A stretch of 64,000 nucleotides of DNA from Neonectria sp. B-13 (GCA_002682825.1 NOKP01000015.1:496001-560000); one strand, 5' to 3'; counted from the stretch's first letter, positions 49,117 to 60,070 are shown. The notes: generated by a model from the letters alone, not told the origin. Made by a program: numbers and translations.

Positions 49117-49135
49117 TATCAGATCATCTGATAAT
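49117..49135. promoter_or_regulatory. palindromic double SreA/GATA-type site
   Basis: TTATCAGATCATCTGATAA carries ATCTGATAA on both strands, one base apart. It differs from the palindrome at 46426-46444 at one position only. It lies 292 bases upstream of the secreted CFEM gene. Iron regulation through SreA/Sre1 is the leading reading; general GATA factors (AreA, HGATAR) are an alternative. Confidence 0.7.
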
Positions 49136-50904
49136 CTGCTGGAGGCCCTCACTGGACTGCCCTCGATATCAGTCCCAAAATGTCTCGCTCCCCACACATC
49201 TTAACCTTGTTCCGCCTTCGATACCCACCGCTGTGCTTGAGTTGAGTACGTAAAGGCGAGTCTCCGCATGATCAACAGCAGCCTTACGCACCGGAATCGG
49301 AGAATCGCATCCCTGAGTGCTTATGCCAAGCTCATGTCCTTGTTTTACTGTCCAGTCTTACTTCAACAGGCCGTCGCGTAGGCGGCTAACTAAGTCTTGC
49401 TTGACGTCTCTTGTGGCATGGTTGGTACCCCCGGCGGGGAAACATGACCCGGTGGGATGGCCGCCCATCGTTCCGTCACATTGGTGGTGAAAACCAAGAA
49501 TACCGGGACGGATCGGGTCTCATCCAGAGGTAAGAGCTCCTGCAGTCAGTATCCACACACATCCCTCCAAGCCAGCTGGATGCGAATTCCCTTTCATGGA
49601 CGTGCTGCCAAGAATTCCCAATCCTCCACAGAGGCAGGTTGGCAGTACATCGCCGCTTTGAAGTCGATGGGTAGATACCTCGAGCTTAGACAGCATGCCT
49701 AATTGCAGAGGATAATAAGGTTCAAGCCTCCACTGGGACATCTCTTTCGCATTCTCATAAACGGTCGTGGTCGGCAACAATCGATTCTTTCAGCCTCGGC
49801 AACGGAAACGTGACTCTTACTAATACTCTCCGGAACAAGACGATACATTTGCTATGGTAGAGAATTAAGAAGAGCACTCACCTAAAACATAAACAAACTA
49901 TTACCACGAGTACACGTTCAGGTCAACCTCCACCGCTTCAGCTAGTGATGCCAAGGATAGGCCAATCACAAGTTTCCTCCCAGGAACATGTCATGGTAGT
50001 GTTTCCATTCGGTCAGGTAACAGCACACTGTCTGTCTAAGTATTATAAAGCTAGAATATTTACACTGCTTATCAGAATAGCCCTGAGAATGATTAAATCT
50101 CAAAGGCAGTGATCTGGAGCATAGACTCACTCTGAGTACTTAAAATAAGCAGCTTGCAAGCAACCCTATAGGAGCATTGTGTTCATCCCGATTACACGCT
50201 CCCGAGTAAACAAATGTGATCCATCGCATTACTTACCTCCTTAAGATTGTGCTTACAATATTAGGATTAATAAATCTAACTCCTTAATCTATTTGGTTAA
50301 AATAGAGGATAGATAATTATCATCATAGTATGAAACTAGTTAAAAAGTAGACAGAGGCGGTATGTCAGTGAGGAAAACCTCGGAGAGACACTAAGAAATC
50401 ACCCAACCCCTAGCAAAACAAAGCCGGCAGGCAGCAGGGAAAGACAGGCAGTGTTATAAGGTATCGACGGGAGCGGACCACAAGACAGCCCAAACGGCTT
50501 TAATCGTAAATCTGAAATAAACAGCAAAACCAAGTTGTCTTAATCAATTCATCACATTCAAAATTGACTGAAAGTGGGATCATTTGACTCTCAAATGCAT
50601 TGCCTAGGATGGTGAACTTCCTAACTGACCTTGTCAGTCTCAATCCCCTTCTTAGCTCAAGACGGATGGACTAATTGTTGAAATTGGTCCCTAGCCAATG
50701 AGAAATATAGGAACGCCAGCGCCTTATCCGGGCCTCCGTGTCGGTCGGCCCTGACACATTAGATAGAAATGGGAGAGTTCCCTTACTATAGAGACTAATA
50801 ATAGATAAATATAAGTGCTGTGCCTTATAGTTAAGGTCGTTTTAAATACAGCCCTCTTATAAACAGGCAAGGGTAGAAACTATTCCTAGCCCGAGTTCAA
50901 GCCC

Positions 50905-52056
50905 TCAACTCAAACTAACATTCAATTTCTCTAGTGGATAAGTGATTGCTTGCGAAAAGTAACCGGAAGAAGGGCTGGAATTGACGACGCGAGTCTCACG
51001 CCCCATTCTGCACACCACCATTGCGAACTGCACTGTCCAAGATGCGTAGTGGGCAAGAATCGCCATGGTCGTTAGATTTCTTTGCGCAAGCAAACCAAGA
51101 TACTCATGGTCAATAAGATTTAGCCAGATTGTTAGCCTCAGGTACAGTTTGTAATTTAGAGTGTTTGCCGTTTCCAAGCCACGGATCGCCTTTGAGTTCA
51201 CAACTCGAACGTGAGGGTCGTCGCCTGACGAGTTGACGCACGCATTCAAGGCTCTGACGGCACGTTCAATGTCAAAATCAACTTGAGAAATGCTTGAGGA
51301 AGCATTCCTCAAGTCGTCCTCCCGTGCCCAAGGCTCAGCATCTCGCTCATCGTGTGGCAGTTTAGCTCTCATAAGGCTCTCAGTTCCTCGAAGGAGGCCT
51401 AAAACCTGAATCATGTCGTCTAGTACCATATCGGCAACCGTACGGGTTTCACCTCGCAATGGAAGAGCCAGGGCGTATATGCACCTGGGAAAGACGAAGG
51501 GCCCTATTGCCTTGAAGTTCGACCCGTTGACATGTTCCATTTCTTTTCGAAAGCAACTCACGGCATTGGAGCAGCCACCCAGGATAAATCGATGATGGCT
51601 ATCGGCGTACTGCGGCGACTTGGTCAGTGTCAGATGAAGGCAAGATATCATCAAGGTGATGCGCAAGAAAAACTCATGCCGCGTCGCTTCTATGACGGCG
51701 CGATCTCTCCAGAGGTTGTAAAGTCTTGGACCAAAGGCGAACGTCTCGGTGACGTGAAGTGTATAATGATGCAAGAGCTCAAACTCCGACATGCTAAAGC
51801 CCTTCCGGGATACACAAGATTGATTCGACAAAGGCGACATCGAAGGCTCAGCTACATCCAGTGCGCCATGCATTGGCTGGCTAAGTGTGTCGAGGATAAA
51901 AACGGGAGAATGGATTGCCGGTCGTATTCGATTGGCGGCTGATGTGACGAATATGTCGCGATTGGGGCTTTTCAATATGCAGGGCACCTTGTTCCGGGCG
52001 CAAGCTCCACAGGTTGGTCAAACCTCGTCGCATTTGACGTGTTTTTGCTTGCATCT
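50905..52056 (-). pseudogene. Zn2Cys6 transcription factor broken inside its zinc cluster
   Basis: The frame downstream of 52017 is open for about 370 codons and encodes a fungal-specific regulator body (LLHHYTLHVTETFAFGP, FFLRITLMISCLHLTLTKS, MVLDDMIQVLGLLRGTESLM). Immediately upstream, in the same frame, is the zinc-cluster half RCKQKHVKCDEV, a TGA stop at 52020-52018, then PTCGACARNKVPC. Family members usually read KCDE-x-RPTCGAC, so TGA stands where Arg (CGA) is expected. The first cysteine of the cluster is also absent (TSRLRCKQ where GCLRCKQ-type sequence is usual). No intron of workable size removes the stop. The first in-frame ATG after it (51873) would give a 322-residue protein without a DNA-binding domain. 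Confidence 0.72.
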
Positions 52057-52850
52057 TAGACGGGATGTCGGCGGTTGCCCCTGCCGACATTCCGCTTCAA
52101 TGCACAGCCACCCAACGGGCTGGCAATCTGACCATTCCGAAAGAAGGTTAGTAATTAAATTACAGTAAGAAACTTGGGCCGTAACCTCACTTAACTGGAA
52201 AAGACAGGAGGGGCGAGCACGTACTAGTCTATATGTGTATTGTGCGGGCTGTGGGACGCGTAATACGGGATATTGGATACGGGATACTGGACACGGGATC
52301 CGGAGTTCACCATTGTATAGCTGAAAACCAAGTTGGAGACATTGGCAAGGAGGCAGTTCCGCTATGCCGCTCCACCCGCAGGATGAAGAGACGCAAACTC
52401 GAATGGACATGTTCACGTGGTGAGGCCTCCCGCTTCGATGTCAGACACGGGTCCACGTTATGACTTGCGATAGGCAATCTAGAAGCCTGTATGTACCTAT
52501 TCTCCTTTTGATTCTCATGAAGGCTGTGCTTGACGTTGCCCCGCCCATGTGCAGCTCAAAGATGAGCAGAGCTTCAGTCGTTGCCATCTTCCAGATGTCA
52601 AGTTTTCTTTATAAGTATTCATGTCGTTTCTTACAGGAGGCGGCCTTCTCAACCTCGTCTGTCTCTTCCAGGGCCTTCCATCGCTTTTGCTTTCCTCCTT
52701 CAAACTCTAATCACTTTGAACGGCGGCTACTCAGCTTTACACTGACTGAGCGCCGACCAATCTATCCATCACGGAAGATTGAGGCTGCCAAGTACACTTA
52801 TCGAGAGGACACATTATCTCTTAGTCGCTCTTCGCAACTCTCGGCGAACA
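52057..52850. other. intergenic with a 14-bp tandem repeat, promoter of RTA1-like gene
   Basis: About 0.8 kb. No supported gene; the tandem repeat is listed separately. Confidence 0.45.
52264..52305. repeat. 3 x 14-bp tandem repeat
   Basis: TACGGGATATTGGA, TACGGGATACTGGA and CACGGGATCCGGAG follow one another without gaps. The first two differ at one base; the third is more diverged. Confidence 0.65.
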
Positions 52851-53731
52851 ATGTCCTCCGTACGCGCCAACCCGTACGGCCATTACTTGCCGTCGAAGCC
52901 GGCAGCCATAGCTGGAGCATCTGTCTTTGCCATCCTCACTCTGGTTCATATTTGGAGGGTATCCCGAACCCGAAAATGGTTCGGCCTTGCTAATATAGCA
53001 GGCGGGTTGTGTAAGTCGCCATGTTTCCTTTCTTAAGTCTGTGGCAGAGCATCTTAACTAACGTCCATCTCATTGCAGTTGAAGTAGTCGGCCTTGCTGC
53101 CCGTGCTTACTCTCGCGACAACTTGGACAAAAGATGGGCATTCATCACACAAGTCCTCCTCGTTCTACTCGCACCAATTCTCTTCGCTGCCGCTGTCTAC
53201 ATGTTCCTCGGCCGCCTTATCCGTGCATCAGGACATGCAAAGCTCTCCCTTATCAGCATCAGATGGTTGACGAAGATATTCGTCATTGGCGATGTGTTCT
53301 GCTTTTTGATACAAGCTGCCGGTGCGGGCAAGCTGGTAAATGCAGAGACTGCCAGCTCTCTCTCGACAGCACAAAACATAATTCTCGGTGGCTTGGGACT
53401 GCAAATTCTTTTCTTCGGTCTCTTTGTCCTTTGTGCGGCAGTCTTCCATAAGAGAGTTGCTGCGGACGGTATTGCAAAGTCGATTGACCCAGCTCTGCGC
53501 TTGATGCCGATGCTCTGGTCGTTATATCTTTGCAGTCTTCTCATCACAATTCGAAATATCTTTCGTCTGATGGAGTACAAATCTGGATCGGACGGTTACC
53601 TACAGGAACATGAGTGGCCAATGTATGTGCTTGATGTCATCCTCATGGCATTGATTATGGTTACAAACACCTTTTGGTACTCTATGGCAATTGTTTCAGA
53701 TCAAGCGCAATACTCTTTAACAAATCTATAA
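52851..53731 (+). CDS. RTA1-like seven-helix membrane protein
   Basis: Two exons, 52851-53010 and 53079-53731, give 270 residues; the intron (GTAAGT...GCAG) restores AGGLFEVVGLAARAYSRDN. About seven hydrophobic segments (for example AAIAGASVFAILTLVHIW, LLVLLAPILFAAAVYMFLGR, IFVIGDVFCFLIQAAGAG, LGLQILFFGLFVLCAAVF). The motif EVVGLAAR...R, LAPILFAAAVYM, and DVFCFLIQAAGAG are typical of the RTA1 family, which includes yeast Rsb1 (lipid translocation), Rta1 (aminocholesterol resistance) and Pug1 (protoporphyrin/haem transport). The specific role cannot be told from sequence. Upstream is the broken Zn2Cys6 gene, transcribed away from it. Confidence 0.9.
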
Positions 53732-54265
53732 GAGTGCCCTTCCATGTTAGAGAAGTACATTTTATATAGACATGTCTTGAGTCTCTGCGGGAGGGTTGTC
53801 TGCGAGAGGTGATTGCATGAAAGGGCATATTATAGCTTAACTGGATAGTTAGTTATAACTGGTAGGACAAAAGCACCCTCTCTTTTTATTTTTCTCATTA
53901 TAACAAATAGTAATATAGAGTAGAGTACCGGAATGAACATACGCTGGCGTTGCATTCACTTGATACAAACGTCGTCTCAATCCCGAAGGCATTTTGCTAC
54001 CGCTTCAATTTTCCCGAGGCGCCGGATTGCCGGCCCCATAATTCGGTATCCCACCTCCGGGTGCGTGCGATTGTATTTCTAAGACGGCTAGGTGGATTAC
54101 GTTAGCAATGGGCGCGGCGGAGTTGCGTGATGGCCGAGTGCCGAGGCGGGATGAGATCCTCTCCCAAGGTTCTGTATAAATACAAACTCGGGCTTGACTT
54201 CATTAAAATAGTTGCCAAGTCTTGCACCATCCTTCATCCATCCACCCTGTCCCAAAGCACTCACA
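53732..54265. other. intergenic between RTA1-like and DsbA-like genes
   Basis: 534 bases, AT-rich to 53930, then GC-rich towards the next gene. No coding signal. Confidence 0.45.
54175..54182 (+). promoter_or_regulatory. TATA box
   Basis: TATAAATA lies 91 bases before the ATG at 54266. Confidence 0.6.
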
Positions 54266-54943
54266 ATGACCAAGTTCAGAGTCACCGTCACCTCCGACAC
54301 CGTGTGTCCCTGGTGCTTCGTCGGCCGCAGACAACTCCAGCTGGCCGAGCAGCTCTGGAAGCAAAAGTACCCCAACTCGGGCGACACGTTTGCCATCAGC
54401 TACGAGCCGTTCCAGCTCGTCCCAGATGGGCCGAGGGGTCCGGGGTCTAGCAAATCCAAGCAGCAGTACTATGAAGAACGGTTCGGAAAGGAGCGCACGG
54501 CCATGATGCATGAGCGCATCAAGGGCATTGGAGGGTCGCTCGGCATCAACTTCAAGTTTGGCGGACAGACGGGCAACTCGAGGGATTCCCACCGCTTGGT
54601 CCGCCTGGGGAAGAAGTACGGCCACGAGGTCGAGGGCAAGACCATCGACGGGCTCTTCGCCGCCTACTTTGAGAACGAGCGCGACATCACCGCCTACGAC
54701 ACGCTCAAGAGCATCGCCGCTGACGCCGGAATCCCCGCGCAGGACTTCCAAAAGGCCATCGTTGATAGCGACGAAGGTGGCGCTGACGTTGACAACGCTG
54801 CCCACGCGGCAAGGCTCAAGGGGGTAACGGGTGTCCCGGACTATGTGATTCAAAACCAGTTTCGGTTGGAGGGCGCAAACGAGGCGACGACCTTTATTGG
54901 AGTCTTTGAGAAGATCAAGGCACAGGAAGCAAACGCGAACTAA
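54266..54943 (+). CDS. DsbA/FrnE-like thioredoxin-fold protein
   Basis: Single exon, 225 residues. Starts MTKFRVTVTSDTVCPWCFVG, with a CPWC redox motif directly after the first strand, as in FrnE-type members of the DsbA family; the alpha-helical insert (FKFGGQTGNSRDSHRLVRLG) and the cis-Pro loop GVTGVPDYVI follow in family order. No signal peptide, so it should be cytosolic, unlike bacterial DsbA. Likely an oxidoreductase or glutathione-S-transferase kappa-like isomerase; the frame open upstream begins at a TTG, so the ATG at 54266 is the start. Substrate unknown. Confidence 0.9.
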   Translation: MTKFRVTVTSDTVCPWCFVGRRQLQLAEQLWKQKYPNSGDTFAISYEPFQLVPDGPRGPGSSKSKQQYYEERFGKERTAMMHERIKGIGGSLGINFKFGGQTGNSRDSHRLVRLGKKYGHEVEGKTIDGLFAAYFENERDITAYDTLKSIAADAGIPAQDFQKAIVDSDEGGADVDNAAHAARLKGVTGVPDYVIQNQFRLEGANEATTFIGVFEKIKAQEANAN

Positions 54944-55031
54944 GCGTCGCGGGGGCTGACGATAATTCTGCAAATCGTCGCCTGGATATCATCCAAATGG
55001 GCATCCAAACGGCTCACAGGAGCATTCCCGC

Positions 55032-56501
55032 TCACGAGCGCTCATCTGCTGATCGGAAGTACACTTCTGCACGCTTCTCTAGCACCCCTTGCCATAACCT
55101 CTGGCCTTGGAAGCCGGGCATATAGAATAATAAACCCAGCTCTTGGCTTGTCCACCAGCTCGCCCTATCCATGTTTCCGGAGCCCAGAATGAGATATTCT
55201 TCATCCACCAACGTCATCTTGAAATGGCTCACGACGGGTTCATCATCCATGCCGCGCCTCGCATCCAATTGCTTGTAGTAGAGGATCTCCAGGTTACCAG
55301 GCTGTACTGATTGAGATTCCGGGTCAGATGGCCGTGGCTTTTGAAGAAGGGCCTCGTATCTCTGAACAAACCGACGCAGGCACCAGGACGTTGTGGTGCC
55401 CGCGGTGACGAGCTGCTCGATAAGCATCATTCCTTTGCTGGTTCGGATTTGAACGTCTACTCCACGTGCAAGCGCATCCAGAAGGGCTTCGACCACAGGC
55501 CATGAGGTGACGTTGGGTGTGAGAAGGGTGATTTGACGTTGCGCGTTGGCGAAGAGGGTGAGCAACGCCGCGTTGAGAGGCGTCATGGGCGGGTTGGTCT
55601 GCGAAAGGAATGGAAAGAAGGCAAACTTTGGGTTGCGATGATGCGATGATGGAAGAAAGATTGTCGGCACGGGTTCTTTGGTGTCCAAGGTGATGGACTG
55701 CGTTGCCGAGGCATCGCCAGCATTCTTGATGGGTGACTCGCTTGTTGACGGATTCAATGGGTGGATGCCGTTTGTAAGGACATCGGCTGTCGAGTTTTCT
55801 GTTCCCTCAAGGTCATGGATCGAATGTGAATCCTTCCCGGAAGCCCAGACTCTCTCGTAGAAAGCGAGCAGCTTGTTCACAATGTCGCCCTGGACCTCGA
55901 CGCATCCCTCAAACCACCTCTCCCAGCTCACATTGCAACTGGGGATCCACGCCCTGGTACCATCAACTATGACGAACTTGGGATGCATGACACTGAATGG
56001 CGTGAAGAATACACTCTTGACTGTCAGCTCTATCCCAGCCTTGGCCAGCACATCTTCAGCAGGGAGGCCCAGCTCGGGCCACTGCGACGAAGGATAAACG
56101 TATCCATCCCTGGACGGAGTGTGGAACAACTTCTGGAATAGGCCACGGGATGAGAAGCCGATGGTGATGCGGAGAGGCGGTCCTGAGTTGGTTTGAGCAC
56201 GCGTCAAGGCAAGCTGCAGAATCGTGGCGCGGATGGAATCCAACGACGGGGACGGCGCCCAGTAGCAGGTGATGAGCTGGACGGAGTGTTTGGCGGTGAG
56301 AATAGCAGGAAGCAGAGCACGCGTATAGATTGAATGGCCCGTCCCTACATACAAAGACGTGGGGAGGCTGGTGGTGATGAGGGAATCGATGTCGTTGACG
56401 TGATGGTTTGGGAAGTCATCGCGTTGCTGGTCGCGGTGAGATTCAAGCAGCTCTCTCCATGGCTGCACGAAAGACGACGGAAATTCGGTCGTTGTCGACA
56501 T
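55032..56501 (-). CDS. phospholipase D-like protein with two HKD motifs
   Basis: Single exon, 489 residues. Two HxKxxxxD signatures: HPKFVIVDG (N-terminal half) and HFKMTLVDEEYLILGSGNMD (C-terminal half), the paired catalytic motifs of the phospholipase D/phosphotransferase superfamily; SCNVSWERW and SGNMDRASWW follow each, as in the family. In between lies a Ser/Thr-rich variable insert of about 60 residues (near 225-285). No signal peptide or membrane helix is obvious. Could be a lipid phosphodiesterase, cardiolipin synthase-like enzyme or nuclease; the group with separate HKD motifs and no PX/PH domains is broad. Convergent with the DsbA-like gene (89 bases apart). Confidence 0.88.
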   Translation of the reverse strand: MSTTTEFPSSFVQPWRELLESHRDQQRDDFPNHHVNDIDSLITTSLPTSLYVGTGHSIYTRALLPAILTAKHSVQLITCYWAPSPSLDSIRATILQLALTRAQTNSGPPLRITIGFSSRGLFQKLFHTPSRDGYVYPSSQWPELGLPAEDVLAKAGIELTVKSVFFTPFSVMHPKFVIVDGTRAWIPSCNVSWERWFEGCVEVQGDIVNKLLAFYERVWASGKDSHSIHDLEGTENSTADVLTNGIHPLNPSTSESPIKNAGDASATQSITLDTKEPVPTIFLPSSHHRNPKFAFFPFLSQTNPPMTPLNAALLTLFANAQRQITLLTPNVTSWPVVEALLDALARGVDVQIRTSKGMMLIEQLVTAGTTTSWCLRRFVQRYEALLQKPRPSDPESQSVQPGNLEILYYKQLDARRGMDDEPVVSHFKMTLVDEEYLILGSGNMDRASWWTSQELGLLFYMPGFQGQRLWQGVLEKRAEVYFRSADERS

Positions 56502-57035
56502 GACTTGTGATTTCGAGTAGAAGCGGTGTTATTGAGTAGCGCCTACATTCATATTGACGTCGAGACGCAGAGGGGATGATGATAGTAGGTGAATGATGGA
56601 GGTGTAATGTTAAAGCGAGGTTGGAGCGGAACCGTTGGCCAGATGACGCGCCCAGGCCCAGTGCAAGAAGCGCTGGAGAACCGGGCATGGTGTCGGTGGA
56701 CTCCACTGTAATTCCACGCAGTCAAGCCATTCTCGCGCAGCACAACAAAACTCAGTCGAAGCTGAAATAAACATCCCTGTTTCTCAGTATGAAGTCTGAC
56801 ATATAATGTCCGTTCAGTTAGTCTAAGGTGCCGTAAGCCCAGTGCTGGTTGATGGGTCTAACACTCATCCAGCCTGGAAAGCGCATAATAATGTGGATTA
56901 TCAACAATGTCTTGATGCATCCTCAGGAATAGATGCCTAATAGTGCTGTTTTGACTTCATATCTAAATCTACACAGCTTATATCGTACAAGAAGCCACTA
57001 TTCCAGTGCAGGTAGTCTCGTTTAGTCCCCGAAAC
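56502..57035. other. intergenic between PLD-like promoter and carboxylesterase 3' end
   Basis: 534 bases, no gene seen. AT-rich from 56760 to 57000, probably the carboxylesterase 3' region. Confidence 0.45.
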
Positions 57036-59062
57036 TTATAACAACAAAACAGCAGCCATCGCACACAGCGTCCCGACCATGCCGATACCCCCAGCTGTTC
57101 GTCCCGCACCCGCTGTCGGCTGAGCAGTGGTGGAAGGCGAAGTTTCCGCCGTTCCACTTGCCGACGCATTCGCAGTTCCTGAGCTCTTTGTCGGGCTAAC
57201 AGAGGAAGTCGAGTTTGAGGCACACTCCGTCTTGGACGGCCAAGGAACGTTGAACCCCCCAAGCTCTGCCCAGATCGCATCCCAGAACTGACACTCAGAG
57301 AAGTCCAGCGCCTTGACCTTGCAGTCTTCCTCAACATACAGTCCTTTAACATCACACTCGTCAAATCTGGGCCATGCCTGGTTCTTAGTCGACGGATTGC
57401 CCTTCGCTGCCATCGCCGTCCAGGCCTGGACCAAAGTGCGACTGATAGCCCGCTCGGCAGAAGTGGCATTGGAAGTACCGTTACCCCAAGGCTGGTTGTC
57501 TAGGTTGGCAAAGACGAACGGCAGCTCCGCGGTATGCGTGGCTCCAAAGTATTTGCCATATTTTCCAGGGAAGGCGACCCCATCGAACCACAGCCAAGGG
57601 AACGAAGGGGTATGGTTGAACCGGTACGCGTAAGCCGGTGTGTCTACAGCGACGGCGGCTCGGAGTCCTCTGTACGTCTGGCAGGTGTAGCTAGAAACTG
57701 TAGCAAGATGTGTGATTGCTGCAATTACGGCCTCCTCTGTCGAACCCGAGGTGTTGAAGAGCGAGAGAGGATACTGTTTCTCGATGACAGGGCCCAGCGA
57801 ACCCCATAGAGCCAGAAATGCGGTGTAGTTAGATTCTAAAATAGGTTCGTCAGATTGGAGCAAGACTGGTAGAACAAATAGCGAAGAGTCCAGTGAGGCT
57901 ACACGAGAGTCAGTACAAACGCACAAGGGGCCTGTGTAAAGAGACACGTACTTGATCCTGCAATGATAGGTACTTGAGATCCGACCTTGAGAGGCTCTTC
58001 CTTGATGATCTCCCCATCTAAAATCGCCGAGCTCAATGTGGTGATGTTGGGCAAGTTGAAGCTGTAGATTGTGGCGAGCTCATGGCCATTCAGTCTGGGA
58101 TCGAGCAGAGCCGGGGTCGCTCCAAGGGCTTCGATGATATCTTTCACCGACTTTGACTGCAAGCAGCTCAACTAAATCATGTTAGCTATCCAGTTCTTCG
58201 TCCGCCTAATTATATCCTTACATCATCGATGTTGCACTTGAGCGTCTCGGCGTAACTTGCTCCACAATATTGTGCGAGAGACTTCGACGTGAGGTCCTGC
58301 CCACCCCCCGACTCGAGAATCGCAGCAGAAATGAGCGACTTGGCCTGCGGCAGAGTGGAAACGGTGAACGTATCGTCGCCGCCCGCGCTCTGGCCAAAAA
58401 GCACAACCGCCGAGGCGTCGCCTCCAAACGCAGCAATGTTGGCCTTGACCCATTGGAGCGCGGCGAGGTAGTCCTGGATGGCCATGTTTCCTTTGATCCC
58501 CGCGCTCTCGAGGCCAAGAAAGCCGAGCGGGCCTAGACGATAGTTGAAGGCCACGACAATGGCATCTTGTGCTAGGTTGCAGGCGTCGTATAGCGGGTAT
58601 GACAGGGCGCCGGCCACGTTGCCGCCCCCGTATGCCCAGACTTTGACGGGCAGCGCCGAGTCGGAGGTGGCGTTGGAGGGTACGTAGACATCCAAATACA
58701 GACTATCAACATGTCAACAAAGCTTATTTTTCCCGTCCGAGGGTGTAATTGACTAACCAGTCTTCAGAACTCGGCTGGCCCGTCACGTCGAGGCTCGAAG
58801 GAAACTGGATGCAAATAGGCGGGGTCTTTGTAGCGTCGAAAGACCCTCCGTCGAACGGGCCATCGAGTGACTTTGGCGGCATGAACCGCAGCTTTCCGAC
58901 TGGAGGCTGAGCATATGGGATGCCTTGGAATAGCTTCGTCTCCGAGTTGGCACATTTGCCTCCGTGAACGGTGCCGGCGGAGAGTTTCGCGACGGGGCCT
59001 GAGTGCCCGAGTACACCGGACACGGCGAGGTGTAGTGTTGCTAGAGCCTGCTGGGTCCGCAT
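57036..59062 (-). CDS. secreted carboxylesterase type B with GPI-type tail
   Basis: Alpha/beta-hydrolase (COesterase/cholinesterase family). Four exons: 59062-58758, 58702-58222, 58171-57952, 57898-57036; 622 residues, phases consistent. Signal-like N-terminus MRTQQALATLHLAVSGVLGH, then VHGGKC...LFQGIPYAQPPVGKLRF, SEDCLYLDVYVP (restored across intron 1), oxyanion AYGGGNVAGA, nucleophile elbow FGQSAGGDD (Ser; Gln replaces the usual Glu) and catalytic His in GATHTAELPFVF. The C-terminus has a Ser/Thr/Ala-rich stretch (SNSTSSVSPTKSSGTANASA) and ends in a hydrophobic GIGMVGTLCAMAAVLLL, suggesting GPI attachment at the cell surface. Several N-x-S/T sites are present. Substrate unknown. Confidence 0.9.
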
Positions 59063-60070
59063 CGTTGCTGTAAGTCGGTGGGATGTGTCAAAGACTTGGT
59101 GTCTTACAACAACGTTAGAGGGCAGCCATTGTTTCTCTTTATAGCAGTCAATAACTTCTATATACACAACCTTACTTAGATGGCCAGCTCGGACGGGTCT
59201 CGAATGGATCACTCGAAAGGGTGACTATGATGCACCGAGCATTCCCAAAGGGGAATTCGATTCGAAGAACGACAGCGCCTCATTCCTACAAAGGAAAAAA
59301 AGCCCGCCAATCGCGAATCCTTCCATATAGAATTACGTGTAACTGCACACTGCTGCGTCACATTAGCTAGATGCAGTATCCACAGTAATCCGCCATATGC
59401 ACTCAGCCCTGTTTTTAGCGCCGTCATACAACTGAATGGACTGGTTTCAAGTATGGTGGCGTGCGTCGCTCTCGTTCTCGTTTAATTAATGGAGGGAGGT
59501 CCAGCTTATTAAAAATAGCAAGGGTTCTCGAGGTAGAGGAATCAGACAAAGCGTGCAGTGTTTGATAAAGGTCGGTTTAATCTTTGATTCACCTTTGCGT
59601 CTCACAGTTGGCTCATGTCTGGGTTCATCTGGTGTTGGGATGCTGGTTGCTCAGAGCCACTTGTCTCTGGAGAGGTCTATTACCATGGATGGACAAAACG
59701 AGGTCACCTAGGAGAGTATTTTCAGAAAGATATCGATCAAGTTTTATTCCCAAATACATCATTTACACCCATTCTATCCATCGCCCTCCTCAAATGGTTG
59801 CTATCGGGTTTGATCTCAAGAATAACAACCGAAAGAGATGAGGTAAGCCTACCAAAAACCTCCCTCACCGCCTTGGAGCTACCCCGGCAGAATCCCCCCA
59901 CTACGGCAACTATGCTCCTATAGTTAGTCTACAACATTGCGACTCCTATCCTATCCTGACCGTGACATTATCCGTCATTTCCCTCTCCTCTCGCCATCTC
60001 CTTCCACGAAGCGCATTCTCCTCTACCGTGCTCCTCCCGCCCATCCGCTCTTCTCCTCCCGCCCGCGACC
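59063..60070. promoter_or_regulatory. divergent promoter region, carboxylesterase / AP-2 mu
   Basis: 1 kb between two divergent starts. The right end (59930-60065) is a pyrimidine-rich stretch (CCTATCCTATCCTG..., CCCTCTCCTCTCGCC...) typical of the leader of constitutive fungal genes. A 102-codon open frame at 59615-59923 has no recognised family and is not called. Confidence 0.4.

Larger units (their letters stand above)
48826..50904. other. intergenic, promoter of secreted CFEM gene and AT-rich relic
   Basis: About 2.1 kb with no gene. The left part is the CFEM promoter (TATA box and palindrome listed separately). Positions 50220-50360 and 50760-50870 are AT-rich with TTAATC, TAGATAATTA and TTATAGTTAAGG words like RIP-decayed repeats. 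Confidence 0.45.

Noticed and set aside
51990..52030. An intron hiding the TGA in the zinc cluster
   Set aside because: The sequence between the two zinc-cluster halves is only nine bases; any GT-AG pair around the stop would be under 25 bases or would remove cysteines.
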